Assembly: GCA_963971285.1 (NCBI GenBank)
Contig: OZ020244.1
Span: 5,766,001 to 5,830,000 of the forward strand
DNA from: Astropecten irregularis
Lineage: Eukaryota > Echinodermata > Asteroidea > Paxillosida > Astropectinidae
Direction: 5' to 3'
Length of the DNA: 64,000 nt
The position numbers were made by a program, and so were the translations under genes. The notes under the pieces are model-generated. The model was not told where the DNA came from. It did not search any database and saw nothing but the letters and a program-made list of their open reading frames with translations. This document shows, piece by piece, positions 10,416 through 19,395 of this stretch (position 1 is the stretch's first letter; every line of letters starts with the position of its first letter).

Positions 10416-12060
10416 TGACTGTCCTGGCAAATCCCCACTCTGTAACACACCTACCAACTGCGTTTGCTGCATCGCATTTTCACCCATTTGTCTTGAGAAA
10501 CTCTCGGCTTGGCTTACCTGTTACCCAAATCAGACTGTCGCCACAATGCTCCACGCCGGATTCACCACCGGCTTTAGGTTAGGCTATGAAGGCCCCCGCA
10601 CAGCCAGGGAGGCTGACAACTTGCCATCTGTTAAGAAAAATCCAATACTAGCTGTAGAAAAACTGAGCAAGGAGGTCAAGCTGGGGCGCATGGCAGGCCC
10701 ATTCAATGTGTCCCCCATTAGTAACCTTAGGATTTCGCCTATTGGCTTGGTACCCAAAACGGAACCAAACAGCTACAGACTGATACACCACTTATCCTAT
10801 CCCGAATTGCACTCTGTGAATGATGGGATTGATAGACAGCTCTGCACAGTAAAATATTCTAATTTCGATGATGCTGTTGGGTTAGTGATCAGATCTGGGA
10901 GAGGAGCCCTTATGGCTAAGGCAGATATCAAATCTGCTTTCCGTTTGCTTCCAATCCATCCAGAAGATTTCTGTTTACTGGGCATACGAGTTGGGAATGA
11001 CATCTACATTGACAAGACCCTGCCAATGGGGGTGGCTTGCGCACCAGCTTACTTCGAAAAATTCTCCACATTTCTCCAATGGGTCGTGGACAAACGCACT
11101 GGGTCAGGCCATTTATGCCACTATGTAGATGACTTTCTCATGGTTGGGGGTCCGCCCAATGGGGGGCCACCATCATGCCATACCATCCTGCAATGGCTCC
11201 TTACAACTTGCAAGGAATTCGGCATTCCTCTCGCGGAGGAAAAAACTGTCCTCCCAACCACACAACTGACATTCTTGGGGTTACAGATAGACTCAATTTC
11301 CCAAACAGTAACAGTGCCTACAGATAAACTTGAATCATTGGAAGCCAAGCTGAGAGACGCTCTTCGTGCACACAAGCTAACCCTCTCTTGCCTCCAATCA
11401 CTCATCGGATCTCTATCCTTTGTGTGCCGTGCGGTACCTCCTGGGCGAGCCTTCCTCATGAGGCTTATCGATGCCACAAAAGGTGCAAAGCACCAATGGC
11501 AAAAAATCAGGCTGACTAAGGGCGCGAAGGAGGACATACTTATGTGGCAGGTTTTCCTTCGCGACTTTAATGGCAGGACCTTGTTCCCAGATCAGTATTG
11601 GCTACTCGATGTAGACTTAGAGTTTTTTACTGATGCTAGTGGGGGGATAGGTTTTGGTGGATTCTTCCAGGGCTCGTGGTTCAGTGGGAAATGGCCAGAA
11701 TTCATCCACAAAAAACGGTCATCCATCGCCTGGCTAGAATTCTTTCCCGTAGTAGTGGCTCTCACGCTTTGGGGAACGGCCCTGGCAGGGAAACGAGTGA
11801 TTATTCGGTCAGACAATGCCGCGGTGGTGTCGATCATTAATAAACAGTCGTCCAAATGCCCCCACATCATGAGATTAGTTAGATTCTTTGTTTTACAATG
11901 TCTTCAGGGCAACATTTCCTTTAAGGCCAATCACATTCCGGGCATTCAGAATAACATTGCGGACGCACTCTCCCGTTCACAGATGAGCAGATTCAGGCAA
12001 TTGGCCCCCACAGCTACCCCCTTGGGATTGGAAGTCCCGCCCTTCCTATGGAAGCTCTGA
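10207..12060 (+). CDS. Reverse transcriptase / RNase H polyprotein
   Basis: The frame is open from 10153 (after a TAA at 10150-10152). The first in-frame ATG is at 10207, inside the Gag frame, giving 617 residues. Expression may use frameshifting from Gag, reinitiation at this ATG or splicing; the sequence does not decide. Counting from 10207, RT motif A is ADIKSAFR with Asp240, motif B is LPMGVACAP near 273-281, and motif C is YVDD at 306-309, giving the three metal-binding Asp. The RNase H domain shows FTDAS (Asp476), Glu511 in WLEFF, SDNAAV (Asp536) and the terminal IADALSR (Asp586), a complete DEDD set. No protease or integrase is present. The stop overlaps the ATG of the recombinase by 13 nt. 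Role: copies element RNA into DNA and degrades the template. Confidence 0.92.
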   Translation: MGPSALRILFAHSPAHQQETQATALHSIGQQAVQGPNARTRISASHATPNFMAPSHVNPPQRKAPLTTSNDCPGKSPLCNTPTNCVCCIAFSPICLEKLSAWLTCYPNQTVATMLHAGFTTGFRLGYEGPRTAREADNLPSVKKNPILAVEKLSKEVKLGRMAGPFNVSPISNLRISPIGLVPKTEPNSYRLIHHLSYPELHSVNDGIDRQLCTVKYSNFDDAVGLVIRSGRGALMAKADIKSAFRLLPIHPEDFCLLGIRVGNDIYIDKTLPMGVACAPAYFEKFSTFLQWVVDKRTGSGHLCHYVDDFLMVGGPPNGGPPSCHTILQWLLTTCKEFGIPLAEEKTVLPTTQLTFLGLQIDSISQTVTVPTDKLESLEAKLRDALRAHKLTLSCLQSLIGSLSFVCRAVPPGRAFLMRLIDATKGAKHQWQKIRLTKGAKEDILMWQVFLRDFNGRTLFPDQYWLLDVDLEFFTDASGGIGFGGFFQGSWFSGKWPEFIHKKRSSIAWLEFFPVVVALTLWGTALAGKRVIIRSDNAAVVSIINKQSSKCPHIMRLVRFFVLQCLQGNISFKANHIPGIQNNIADALSRSQMSRFRQLAPTATPLGLEVPPFLWKL

Positions 12061-12983
12061 ATTCAGAAACTCTACGCCTCCTGGAGGCGTCCATGGCCAG
12101 CGGCACTTGGGAGACATACGGGAGGGGTGCCGAACACTTCAACCAATTCCGTCTCGAAACCAAACTCCCCCCAATGTGGCCTACACCCAGTAGCCACATC
12201 GCGGCATTTATCGCACATCTCTCCCTGGAAGGGTTAGCCCCCTCTACTATAGGTACGTACTTAGCAGCAGTCGCTTACATTCACAAAATCAATGACTGGC
12301 CCGACCCCACCAATTCGTTTCTGATAAAGAAAATCAGGGAGGGCTGCCGTAGACAGGGCCCGCGTATAGACTCTAGGCGTCCAATTACCAAAGATTTACT
12401 CTTGCAAATGTGCCGCACTTTACCAGCAATCACATCATCAGACCTTGAGACCGGTCTGTTTCATGCAGCATTTACCTTAGCATCCTCTGGGGGTCTGCGA
12501 GTGGGGGAATTTACTGCAGCTCGTAAGCTGGGCGACCACTCCAAAATTTTGAACACTGGTGATATCTGGTTCGAGGGTCCGGGCGCGTCCTCGTTGGTCG
12601 TTAGGGTCAGGTTTTCCAAAACTGATCAACGCGGTAATTCCACTGAATTGCGACTCAGTCGCGAACCTCTCTCAGAGATTTGCCCTGTAAGTGGAGTTTC
12701 CAACTATCTACGGCTTCGGCCGCCCCTATTGGGTCCCCTGTTAATTCATATTGACGGATCCCCCCTCACGACTTACCAGTTCCGCCATATGTTAACCAAG
12801 TCCCTGGAGGCGATGGGGTTACCATCCGGGGACTTCAATACCCATAGCTTCCGCATTGGGGCAGCTACATCTGCTGCCCTTAAAGGCACACCCCTGTCCC
12901 AGATCCAGTCCCTTGGGCGTTGGAAATCACTGGCAGTGAATAGGTACATCCGCCCAGATAGAATCCTTACTGCCACTCAGTAG
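12048..12983 (+). CDS. Tyrosine recombinase (integrase) of the retrotransposon
   Basis: 311 residues from an ATG that overlaps the RT stop (ATGGAAGCTCTGA). An N-terminal SAM-like core-binding region (about 10-100) precedes the catalytic domain. The catalytic set is visible: Arg151 in SGGLRVGE, Lys191 in RFSKTDQ as candidate beta-strand Lys, His266 and Arg269 in HSFRIGAAT, Trp292 in GRWKS at the usual His/Trp position, and the nucleophile Tyr300 in NRYIRP. In the DIRS order this enzyme inserts a circular DNA intermediate, explaining the lack of LTR-type integration marks. The short overlap with RT suggests coupled termination and reinitiation. Length is normal for the family and all key residues are present, so activity is plausible. 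Confidence 0.92.
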   Translation: MEALNSETLRLLEASMASGTWETYGRGAEHFNQFRLETKLPPMWPTPSSHIAAFIAHLSLEGLAPSTIGTYLAAVAYIHKINDWPDPTNSFLIKKIREGCRRQGPRIDSRRPITKDLLLQMCRTLPAITSSDLETGLFHAAFTLASSGGLRVGEFTAARKLGDHSKILNTGDIWFEGPGASSLVVRVRFSKTDQRGNSTELRLSREPLSEICPVSGVSNYLRLRPPLLGPLLIHIDGSPLTTYQFRHMLTKSLEAMGLPSGDFNTHSFRIGAATSAALKGTPLSQIQSLGRWKSLAVNRYIRPDRILTATQ

Positions 12984-12993
12984 GCTCTCACCT

Positions 12994-13653
12994 TTGACCC
13001 CCCCCCCCTTCCATACATGTTCCCTCTCTCCCTGCTCTTTGTGCTTTTTCACAGGTACACGCCGCATATGGGCTGTGGGGGACAGTATTGTCTACCGAGC
13101 GGCAGCTCACATGCCTCAACAATCATTGCCTGGGACTCTGACCTGGCTGGGTGTCCGGGGAGCCAAGATCAACTCGTTGGTGCCCGCTGTCCGCACAGAA
13201 TTGCGCCGGTCACCGGTTCCTGACACGATTATTATTCACCTGGGCACGAATGATTTGTTCTCGACTCCTATGAAAGAAATCCGCCATAGGTTGGATGAGG
13301 GCCTCGGGGACTTGCGGCGCTTACTCCCATACACCACTATCATTTGGTCAGATATCCTCCTGCGCCTCTTTTATTATGGTGAGGAGCGTCCAGGAGTTGG
13401 AGAGAGAAACATCAATGCTCTCAACAAGTATGCACATCGTGTGTGCAAACACTTGGGTAATGCACATGCTATTGTCCATTCGGACAATATCAACCCTGGC
13501 CAACACAGCACATACTGGCGGGACGGTCTGCATCTGTCTCTCTCGGGCAACACACTCTTCTGCCACAACTTGTCAAGCGCCATTGCCAGTTTTGGGCAAA
13601 ACCCTGAGGCCCTCCTCTATCACACGGATACTCAACCATTAAGTTTAAATTGA
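12994..13653 (+). CDS. SGNH/GDSL-type hydrolase domain, start uncertain
   Basis: The frame is open from 12940 to the stop at 13651-13653. I number residues from codon 12994, which is TTG, because no ATG precedes the catalytic serine. Block I is GDS with Ser31. Gly56 in VRGAKI is the likely block II glycine, block III is HLGTND (Gly84, Asn86), and block V is DGLHLS (Asp177, His180). These give a complete Ser-Asp-His triad with Gly/Asn oxyanion residues. Hydrolases of this fold deacylate lipids or sugars. Ngaro elements are known to encode one of unclear purpose. A pyrimidine tract and acag at 13021-13054 look like a 3' splice site just before the conserved domain, so it may be expressed as a spliced exon; otherwise a frameshift from the recombinase frame is needed. 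Confidence 0.8.
   Translation: MTPPPFHTCSLSPCSLCFFTGTRRIWAVGDSIVYRAAAHMPQQSLPGTLTWLGVRGAKINSLVPAVRTELRRSPVPDTIIIHLGTNDLFSTPMKEIRHRLDEGLGDLRRLLPYTTIIWSDILLRLFYYGEERPGVGERNINALNKYAHRVCKHLGNAHAIVHSDNINPGQHSTYWRDGLHLSLSGNTLFCHNLSSAIASFGQNPEALLYHTDTQPLSLN
13021..13054 (+). promoter_or_regulatory. Candidate 3' splice site before hydrolase domain
   Basis: A long C/T-rich tract (tccctctctccctgctcttt, then gtgctttttc) ends in acag at 13051-13054, followed by gtacacgcc, which opens the conserved hydrolase block. This is a good match to a metazoan splice acceptor. The AG|GTACAT site at 12941-12946 is the nearest donor-like match. It would remove the recombinase tyrosine and does not restore the hydrolase phase, so the true donor, if any, is elsewhere. 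Confidence 0.35.
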
Positions 13654-13803
13654 CTAATCATACTCACAAAGGGAAGAAAAAAGAAGGGGGGGGGTTGGTG
13701 CAAGTTACTTATGTCGTAACTTGTTTGGCAAAAATGGGTATCGTTTTTCTTCCCAAACATCAAGTCGGGGTGATTTTCTTCACCGGTGTTCTCCCGGTGT
13801 CTG

Positions 13804-13821
13804 CAAAAAAGGGGTTTTTTG
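13804..13821. repeat. Hairpin CAAAAAA-GGGG-TTTTTTG
   Basis: Perfect 7-bp stem (13804-13810 with 13815-13821) around a GGGG loop in the element's 3' region. It could act in RNA folding or transcript termination; no function is assigned. Confidence 0.5.
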
Positions 13822-13881
13822 TTGCATCAGAGGGCTTTGACCCAAATTCAAGGGGGGTATCACATTCTGGTTTAATAACCA

Positions 13882-13897
13882 AAATAATGCATTATTT
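13882..13897. repeat. 16-bp perfect palindrome AAATAATG|CATTATTT
   Basis: Self-complementary over all 16 positions, in an AT-rich part of the 3' non-coding region. It is longer than expected by chance at this exact site, but AT-rich sequence favours such palindromes. Confidence 0.5.
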
Positions 13898-14060
13898 CTC
13901 CATTATTTTATTCAACGTTAATTCACCAAATGATTATACATGTAATTAATGATTACAACTGCTGATTCCAGTATTTGTGCTAAAATCTCGCACTGGCAAT
14001 TTTTAAGACAGTTAATGGTTGTTTATTGACATAATTATATATGCTTTGTTTGGCGTCCCT

Positions 14061-14098
14061 TGCCCGTGAACCACGCTCCGGCGCTCTCTGCCCGTGAA
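14061..14098. repeat. Direct repeat TGCCCGTGAA x2
   Basis: TGCCCGTGAA occurs at 14061-14070 and 14089-14098, 28 bp apart, just upstream of the inverted repeat at 14101-14121. It is the clearest GC-rich patch in the 3' region and a candidate remnant of Ngaro-type internal direct repeats. Confidence 0.45.
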
Positions 14099-14100
14099 GC

Positions 14101-14121
14101 GCATATCCCTTTAAGATATGC
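14101..14121. repeat. Inverted repeat GCATATC-N7-GATATGC
   Basis: Seven-bp arms (14101-14107 and 14115-14121) flank a 7-bp spacer CCTTTAA. Arm-spacer-arm symmetry of this size resembles tyrosine-recombinase core sites. The resemblance is geometric only; no known target sequence is matched. Confidence 0.4.
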
Positions 14122-14170
14122 TATTATGGCTTTATACACATACACTTCTATTATTACTGGAAGGACTTGT

Positions 14171-14190
14171 AACTTGTTTAAACTTGTTTA
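14171..14190. repeat. Tandem 10-mer AACTTGTTTA x2
   Basis: Two adjacent identical copies followed by a partial third (aactt). A minor slippage repeat in the 3' region of the element. Confidence 0.6.
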
Positions 14191-14245
14191 AACTTCATAT
14201 GCAATGTATACAGTTACAATGTTTACTGATTTGAGATTGCTAGTT

Positions 14246-14251
14246 ATTAAA
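14246..14251 (+). terminator. Possible poly(A) signal ATTAAA
   Basis: Common variant of AATAAA, 69 bp before the element's right end and in the sense orientation. There is no independent evidence of use. Confidence 0.3.
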
Positions 14252-14319
14252 CGCTCGGCGAGGCTAGGTCGAAGCATATCAAGAGAATTGTGTCGGTGTC
14301 CTCTCAACCTCTCTAGGGC

Positions 14320-14323
14320 CAAT
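14320..14323. other. Right junction, CAAT shared with left junction
   Basis: Element sequence ...ctctaggg-c is followed by caatatgacgac, which resumes the satellite monomer at exactly the base where the left flank stopped. The next monomer (actattcgattcatg) is also the one expected after the left-flank monomer (actattgattcatg), as seen at several empty sites in the window. Confidence 0.75.
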
Positions 14324-14724
14324 ATGACGACAGCTACTATTCGATTCATGTAAAACACCACAATATGACGACAGCTACTATTTGATTCATGTAAAACACC
14401 GCAATAAAAACGACAGCTACTATTTGAATCATGTAAAACACCACAATATGACGACAGCTACTATTCGATTCATGTAAAACACCACAATATGACGACAGCT
14501 ACTATTTGATTCATGTAAAACACCGCAATAAAAACGACAGCTACTATTTGAATCATGTAAAACACCACAATATGACGACAGCTACTATTCGATTCATGTA
14601 AAACACCACAATATGACGACAGCTACTATTTGATTCATGTAAAACGCCACAATATGAGGACGTTATTTGGTTAATGGAAACACCGCAATGTGACGACGTT
14701 GCTATATGATTCATGTAAAACACC

Positions 14725-14956
14725 GATGCAAAAGTGTGGGGGAAGATCCGAGTGCGGGGTCCAAGTATCCGAGGGATTCTTCGACCTCTTGCGGCAGCGA
14801 GAGGTACGCTGTGGCAGACGGCCCAGATTTTGGCTGCGTTAACCACGGCCCTTTTTGGCCACATGGCACATGAGTCCGAGAAACTGCCTCGTGTAAGGCG
14901 GCAGGGAAAGATCTGCCATGGCGACCGGCGGAGGACTCTCGCTCCAAGAGGTAGTA
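14725..14956. repeat. GC-rich module, deleted subtype C (copy 1)
   Basis: B1-like, but 130 bp are missing between ttcgacct and cttgcggcag, removing the first ACGGsCC...TTTTGGC repeat. It also reads aaagatctgcc for aaaggtctgcc. Confidence 0.85.
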
Positions 14957-16209
14957 TGGCGACAGTTATTATTTGTTTTATGTAAAACACCGGACTATGA
15001 GGAGAGTTACTATTTGATTTATGTAAAACGCCACAATATGACCACAGTTAATATTTGATTTAGGTAAAACACCGGTATATAAGGAGAGATACTATCTGAT
15101 TCATGTAAAACGCCGCAATATGAACACCGGAATGTAAGGAGAGTTACTACTTGTATCTCATTCATATAAATCACCAAAATATGACGACAGGTACTATTTT
15201 ACTCAAGTAAAACACCGGAATATGATGACAGTTACTATTTGTTTTAAGTAAACTTTTGTACTGCAATATGAGGAGAGTTACTATTCGATTCATGTAAAAC
15301 ACCACAATATGACGACAGCTACTATTTGATTCTTGTAAAACACCACAATATGACGACATTTACTATTTGATTCATGTAAAGCACCGCAATTTGACTACAG
15401 TTACTATTTTATTAATTTAAAAACGACGCAATATGATGACAGTTACTATTTTACTCATGTAACCATCGGAATATGACAACAGTTACTATCTGATTCATAT
15501 AAAACATCAGAATATGATGACAGTTACTCTACTATTAGATTCATGTAAAGCGCCGCAATATGATGACAGTTACTATCTGATTCGTGTAAGACACCGCAAT
15601 ATGATGACAGTTACTATTTGATTCATGTAAAACGCCACAATATGATGGCAGTTACTATTTGATTCATGTAAAACGCCGCAATATGGTGGCAGTTACTATT
15701 TGATTCATGTAAAGTACCGCAATTTGACTACAGTTACTATTTTATTAATTTAAAAACGACGCAATATGATGGCAGTTACTATTTTACTCATGTAACCACC
15801 GGAATATGACAACAGTTACTATCTGATTCATATAAAACATCAGAATATGATGACAGTTACTGTACTAGTTCATGTAAAGCGGCCAATATGATGACAGTTA
15901 CTATTTTATTCATGGAAAACCCCGGAATATGACAACAGTTACTATCTGATTCATATAAAACACCAGAATATGATGACAGTTACTGTACTATTTGATTCAT
16001 GTAAAACGCCGCAATATGGTGGCAGTTACTATTTGATTCATGTAAAGCACCGCAATATGGTGGCAGTTACTATTTGATTCATGTAAAACACCACAATATG
16101 ACGACAGCTACTATTTTATTCATGTAAAACGCCACAATATGAGGACGTTATTTGGTTAATGGAAACACCGCAATGTGACGACGTTGCTATATGATTCATG
16201 TAAAACACC

Positions 16210-16441
16210 GATGCAAAAGTGTGGGGGAAGATCCGAGTGCGGGGTCCAAGTATCCGAGGGATTCTTCGACCTCTTGCGGCAGCGAGAGGTACGCTGTGGC
16301 AGACGGCCCAGATTTTGGCTGCGTTAACCACGGCCCTTTTTGGCCACATGGCACATGAGTCCGAGAAACTGCCTCTTGTAAGGCGGCAGGGAAAGATCTG
16401 CCATGGCGACCGGCGGAGGACTCTCGCTCCAAGAGGTAGTA
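16210..16441. repeat. GC-rich module, deleted subtype C (copy 2)
   Basis: Same 130-bp deletion; carries cctcttgtaagg. Confidence 0.85.
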
Positions 16442-17694
16442 TGGCGACAGTTATTATTTGTTTTATGTAAAACACCGGATTATGAGGAGAGTTACTATTT
16501 GATTTATGTAAAACGCCACAATATGACCACAGTTAATATTTGATTTAGGTAAAACACCGGTATATAAGGAGAGATACTATCTGATTCATGTAAAACGCCG
16601 CAATATGAACACCGGAATGTAAGGAGAGTTACTACTTGTATCTCATTCATATAAATCACCAAAATATGACGACAGGTACTATTTTACTCAAGTAAAACAC
16701 CGGAATATGATGACAGTTACTATTTGTTTTAAGTAAACTTTTATACTGCAATATGAGGAGAGTTACTATTCGATTCATGTAAAACACCACAATATGACGA
16801 CAGCTACTATTTGATTCTTGTAAAACACCACAATATGACGACATTTACTATTTGATTCATGTAAAGCACCGCAATTTGACTACAGTTACTATTTTATTAA
16901 TTTAAAAACGACGCAATATGATGACAGTTACTATTTTACTCATGTAACCATCGGAATATGACAACAGTTACTATCTGATTCATATAAAACATCAGAATAT
17001 GATGACAGTTACTCTACTATTAGATTCATGTAAAGCGCCGCAATATGATGACAGTTACTATCTGATTCGTGTAAGACACCGCAATATGATGGCAGTTACT
17101 ATTTGATTCATGTAAAACGCCACAATATGATGGCAGTTACTATTTGATTCATGTAAAACGCCGCAATATGGTGGCAGTTACTATTTGATTCATGTAAAGT
17201 ACCGCAATTTGACTACAGTTACTATTTTATTAATTTAAAAACGACGCAATATGATGGCAGTTACTATTTTACTCATGTAACCACCGGAATATGACAACAG
17301 TTACTATCTGATTCATATAAAACATCAGAATATGATGACAGTTACTGTACTAGTTCATGTAAAGCGGCCAATATGATGACAGTTACTATTTTATTCATGG
17401 AAAACCCCGGAATATGACAACAGTTACTATCTGATTCATATAAAACACCAGAATATGATGACAGTTACTGTACTATTTGATTCATGTAAAACGCCGCAAT
17501 ATGGTGGCAGTTACTATTTGATTCATGTAAAGCACCGCAATATGGTGGCAGTTACTATTTGATTCATGTAAAACACCACAATATGACGACAGCTACTATT
17601 TTATTCATGTAAAACGCCACAATATGAGGACGTTATTTGGTTAATGGAAACACCGCAATGTGACGACGTTGCTATATGATTCATGTAAAACACC

Positions 17695-17926
17695 GATGCA
17701 AAAGTGTGGGGGAAGATCCGAGTGCGGGGTCCAAGTATCCGAGGGATTCTTCGACCTCTTGCGGCAGCGAGAGGTACGCTGTGGCAGACGGCCCAGATTT
17801 TGGCTGCGTTAACCACGGCCCTTTTTGGCCACATGGCACATGAGTCCGAGAAACTGCCTCTTGTAAGGCGGCAGGGAAAGATCTGCCATGGCGACCGGCG
17901 GAGGACTCTCGCTCCAAGAGGTAGTA
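17695..17926. repeat. GC-rich module, deleted subtype C (copy 3)
   Basis: Appears identical to copy 2 over the module, 1,485 bp downstream. Confidence 0.85.
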
Positions 17927-19395
17927 TGGCGACAGTTATTATTTGTTTTATGTAAAACACCGGATTATGAGGAGAGTTACTATTTGATTTATGTAAAACG
18001 CCACAATATGACCACAGTTAATATTTGATTTAGGTAAAACACCGGTATATAAGGAGAGATACTATCTGATTCATGTAAAACGCCGCAATATGAACACCGG
18101 AATGTAAGGAGAGTTACTACTTGTATCTCATTCATATAAATCACCAAAATATGACGACAGGTACTATTTTACTCAAGTAAAACACCGGAATATGATGACA
18201 GTTACTATTTGTTTTAAGTAAACTTTTATACTGCAATATGAGGAGAGTTACTATTCGATTCATGTAAAACACCACAATATGACGACAGCTACTATTTGAT
18301 TCTTGTAAAACACCACAATATGACGACATTTACTATTTGATTCATGTAAAGCACCGCAATTTGACTACAGTTACTATTTTATTAATTTAAAAACGACGCA
18401 ATATGATGACAGTTACTATTTTACTCATGTAACCATCGGAATATGACAACAGTTACTATCTGATTCATATAAAACATCAGAATATGATGACAGTTACTCT
18501 ACTATTAGATTCATGTAAAGCGCCGCAATATGATGACAGTTACTATCTGATTCGTGTAAGACACCGCAATATGATGGCAGTTACTATTTGATTCATGTAA
18601 AACGCCACAATATGATGGCAGTTACTATTTGATTCATGTAAAACGCCGCAATATGGTGGCAGTTACTATTTGATTCATGTAAAGTACCGCAATTTGACTA
18701 CAGTTACTATTTTATTAATTTAAAAACGACGCAATATGATGGCAGTTACTATTTTACTCATGTAACCACCGGAATATGACAACAGTTACTATCTGATTCA
18801 TATAAAACATCAGAATATGATGACAGTTACTGTACTAGTTCATGTAAAGCGGCCAATATGATGACAGTTACTATTTTATTCATGGAAAACCCCGGAATAT
18901 GACAACAGTTACTATCTGATTCATATAAAACACCAGAATATGATGACAGTTACTGTACTATTTGATTCATGTAAAACGCCGCAATATGGTGGCAGTTACT
19001 ATTTGATTCATGTAAAGCACCGCAATTTGACTACAGTTACTATTTTATTAATTTAAAAACGACGCAATATGATGGCAGTTACTATTTTACTCATGTAACC
19101 ACCGGAATATGACAACAGTTACTATCTGATTCATATAAAACATCAGAATATGATGACAGTTACTGTACTAGTTCATGTAAAGCGGCCAATATGATGACAG
19201 TAACTATTTTATTCATGGAAAACCCCGGAATATGACAACAGTTACTATCTGATTCATATAAAACACCAGAATATGATGACAGTTACTGTACTATTTGATT
19301 CATGTAAAACGCCACAATATGATGGCAGTTACTATTTGATTCATGTAAAACGCCACAATATGATGACAGTTACTATTTTATTCATGGAAAACACT

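Larger units (their letters stand above)
8693..14319 (+). mobile_element. Ngaro-like (DIRS-order) tyrosine-recombinase retrotransposon, apparently full coding capacity
   Basis: A 5.63 kb non-satellite segment inside the 41-bp array. It carries four plus-strand frames in the order Gag-like, RT/RNase H, tyrosine recombinase, SGNH hydrolase. RT plus a lambda-type recombinase, without an integrase or protease domain, defines the DIRS order. A hydrolase and no visible methyltransferase point to Ngaro rather than DIRS1. The ends were set by comparing the flanks with uninterrupted monomers (for example near 24359-24410): left flank plus right flank rejoin perfectly, sharing CAAT. Base composition is mixed and non-satellite. 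No LTR pair, long terminal inverted repeat or clear split direct repeats were found by eye, so the exact non-coding architecture is unresolved. No frameshift or internal stop is visible in the catalytic regions, suggesting a young copy. Confidence 0.88.
13654..14319 (+). other. 3' non-coding region of the retrotransposon
   Basis: 666 bp, AT-rich, with no convincing gene. A weak plus-strand 99-codon frame (13650-13949) crosses low-complexity sequence and has no recognised motif. The region contains several small structured elements listed separately, and a possible poly(A) signal ATTAAA at 14246-14251, about 70 bp before the element end. The B1-A2-B2 direct repeats described for Ngaro would be expected here; none longer than about 10 bp was recognised. 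Confidence 0.6.
14320..19395. repeat. Satellite right of retrotransposon, with 1,485-bp tandem triplication
   Basis: After the resumed monomers (14320-14724), three tandem units of exactly 1,485 bp begin at 14725, 16210 and 17695, each led by a deleted C module. Units 2 and 3 are the closest pair: both have cctcttgtaagg, ccggattatgagg and cttttatactg where unit 1 has cctcgtgtaagg, ccggactatgagg and cttttgtactg. Unit 3 leaves the pattern near 19024 and enters 333-bp units (18754, 19087). Confidence 0.88.

Noticed and set aside
12941..12946. AG|GTACAT as the intron donor for the hydrolase exon
   Set aside because: Splicing from here to 13055 would not keep the hydrolase phase and would cut the recombinase just before its catalytic tyrosine.
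13782..13804. Match of TCCCGGTG between the 5' end and the 3' region as an Ngaro split repeat
   Set aside because: Only 8 bp identical with gaps around it; not above chance for a region of this size.
13650..13949. 99-codon plus-strand frame after the hydrolase
   Set aside because: Crosses homopolymer runs and hairpins; composition is unlike coding sequence and no motif is seen.
8693..14319. LTR retrotransposon or endogenous retrovirus
   Set aside because: No LTRs, protease, DDE integrase or envelope; a tyrosine recombinase is present instead.
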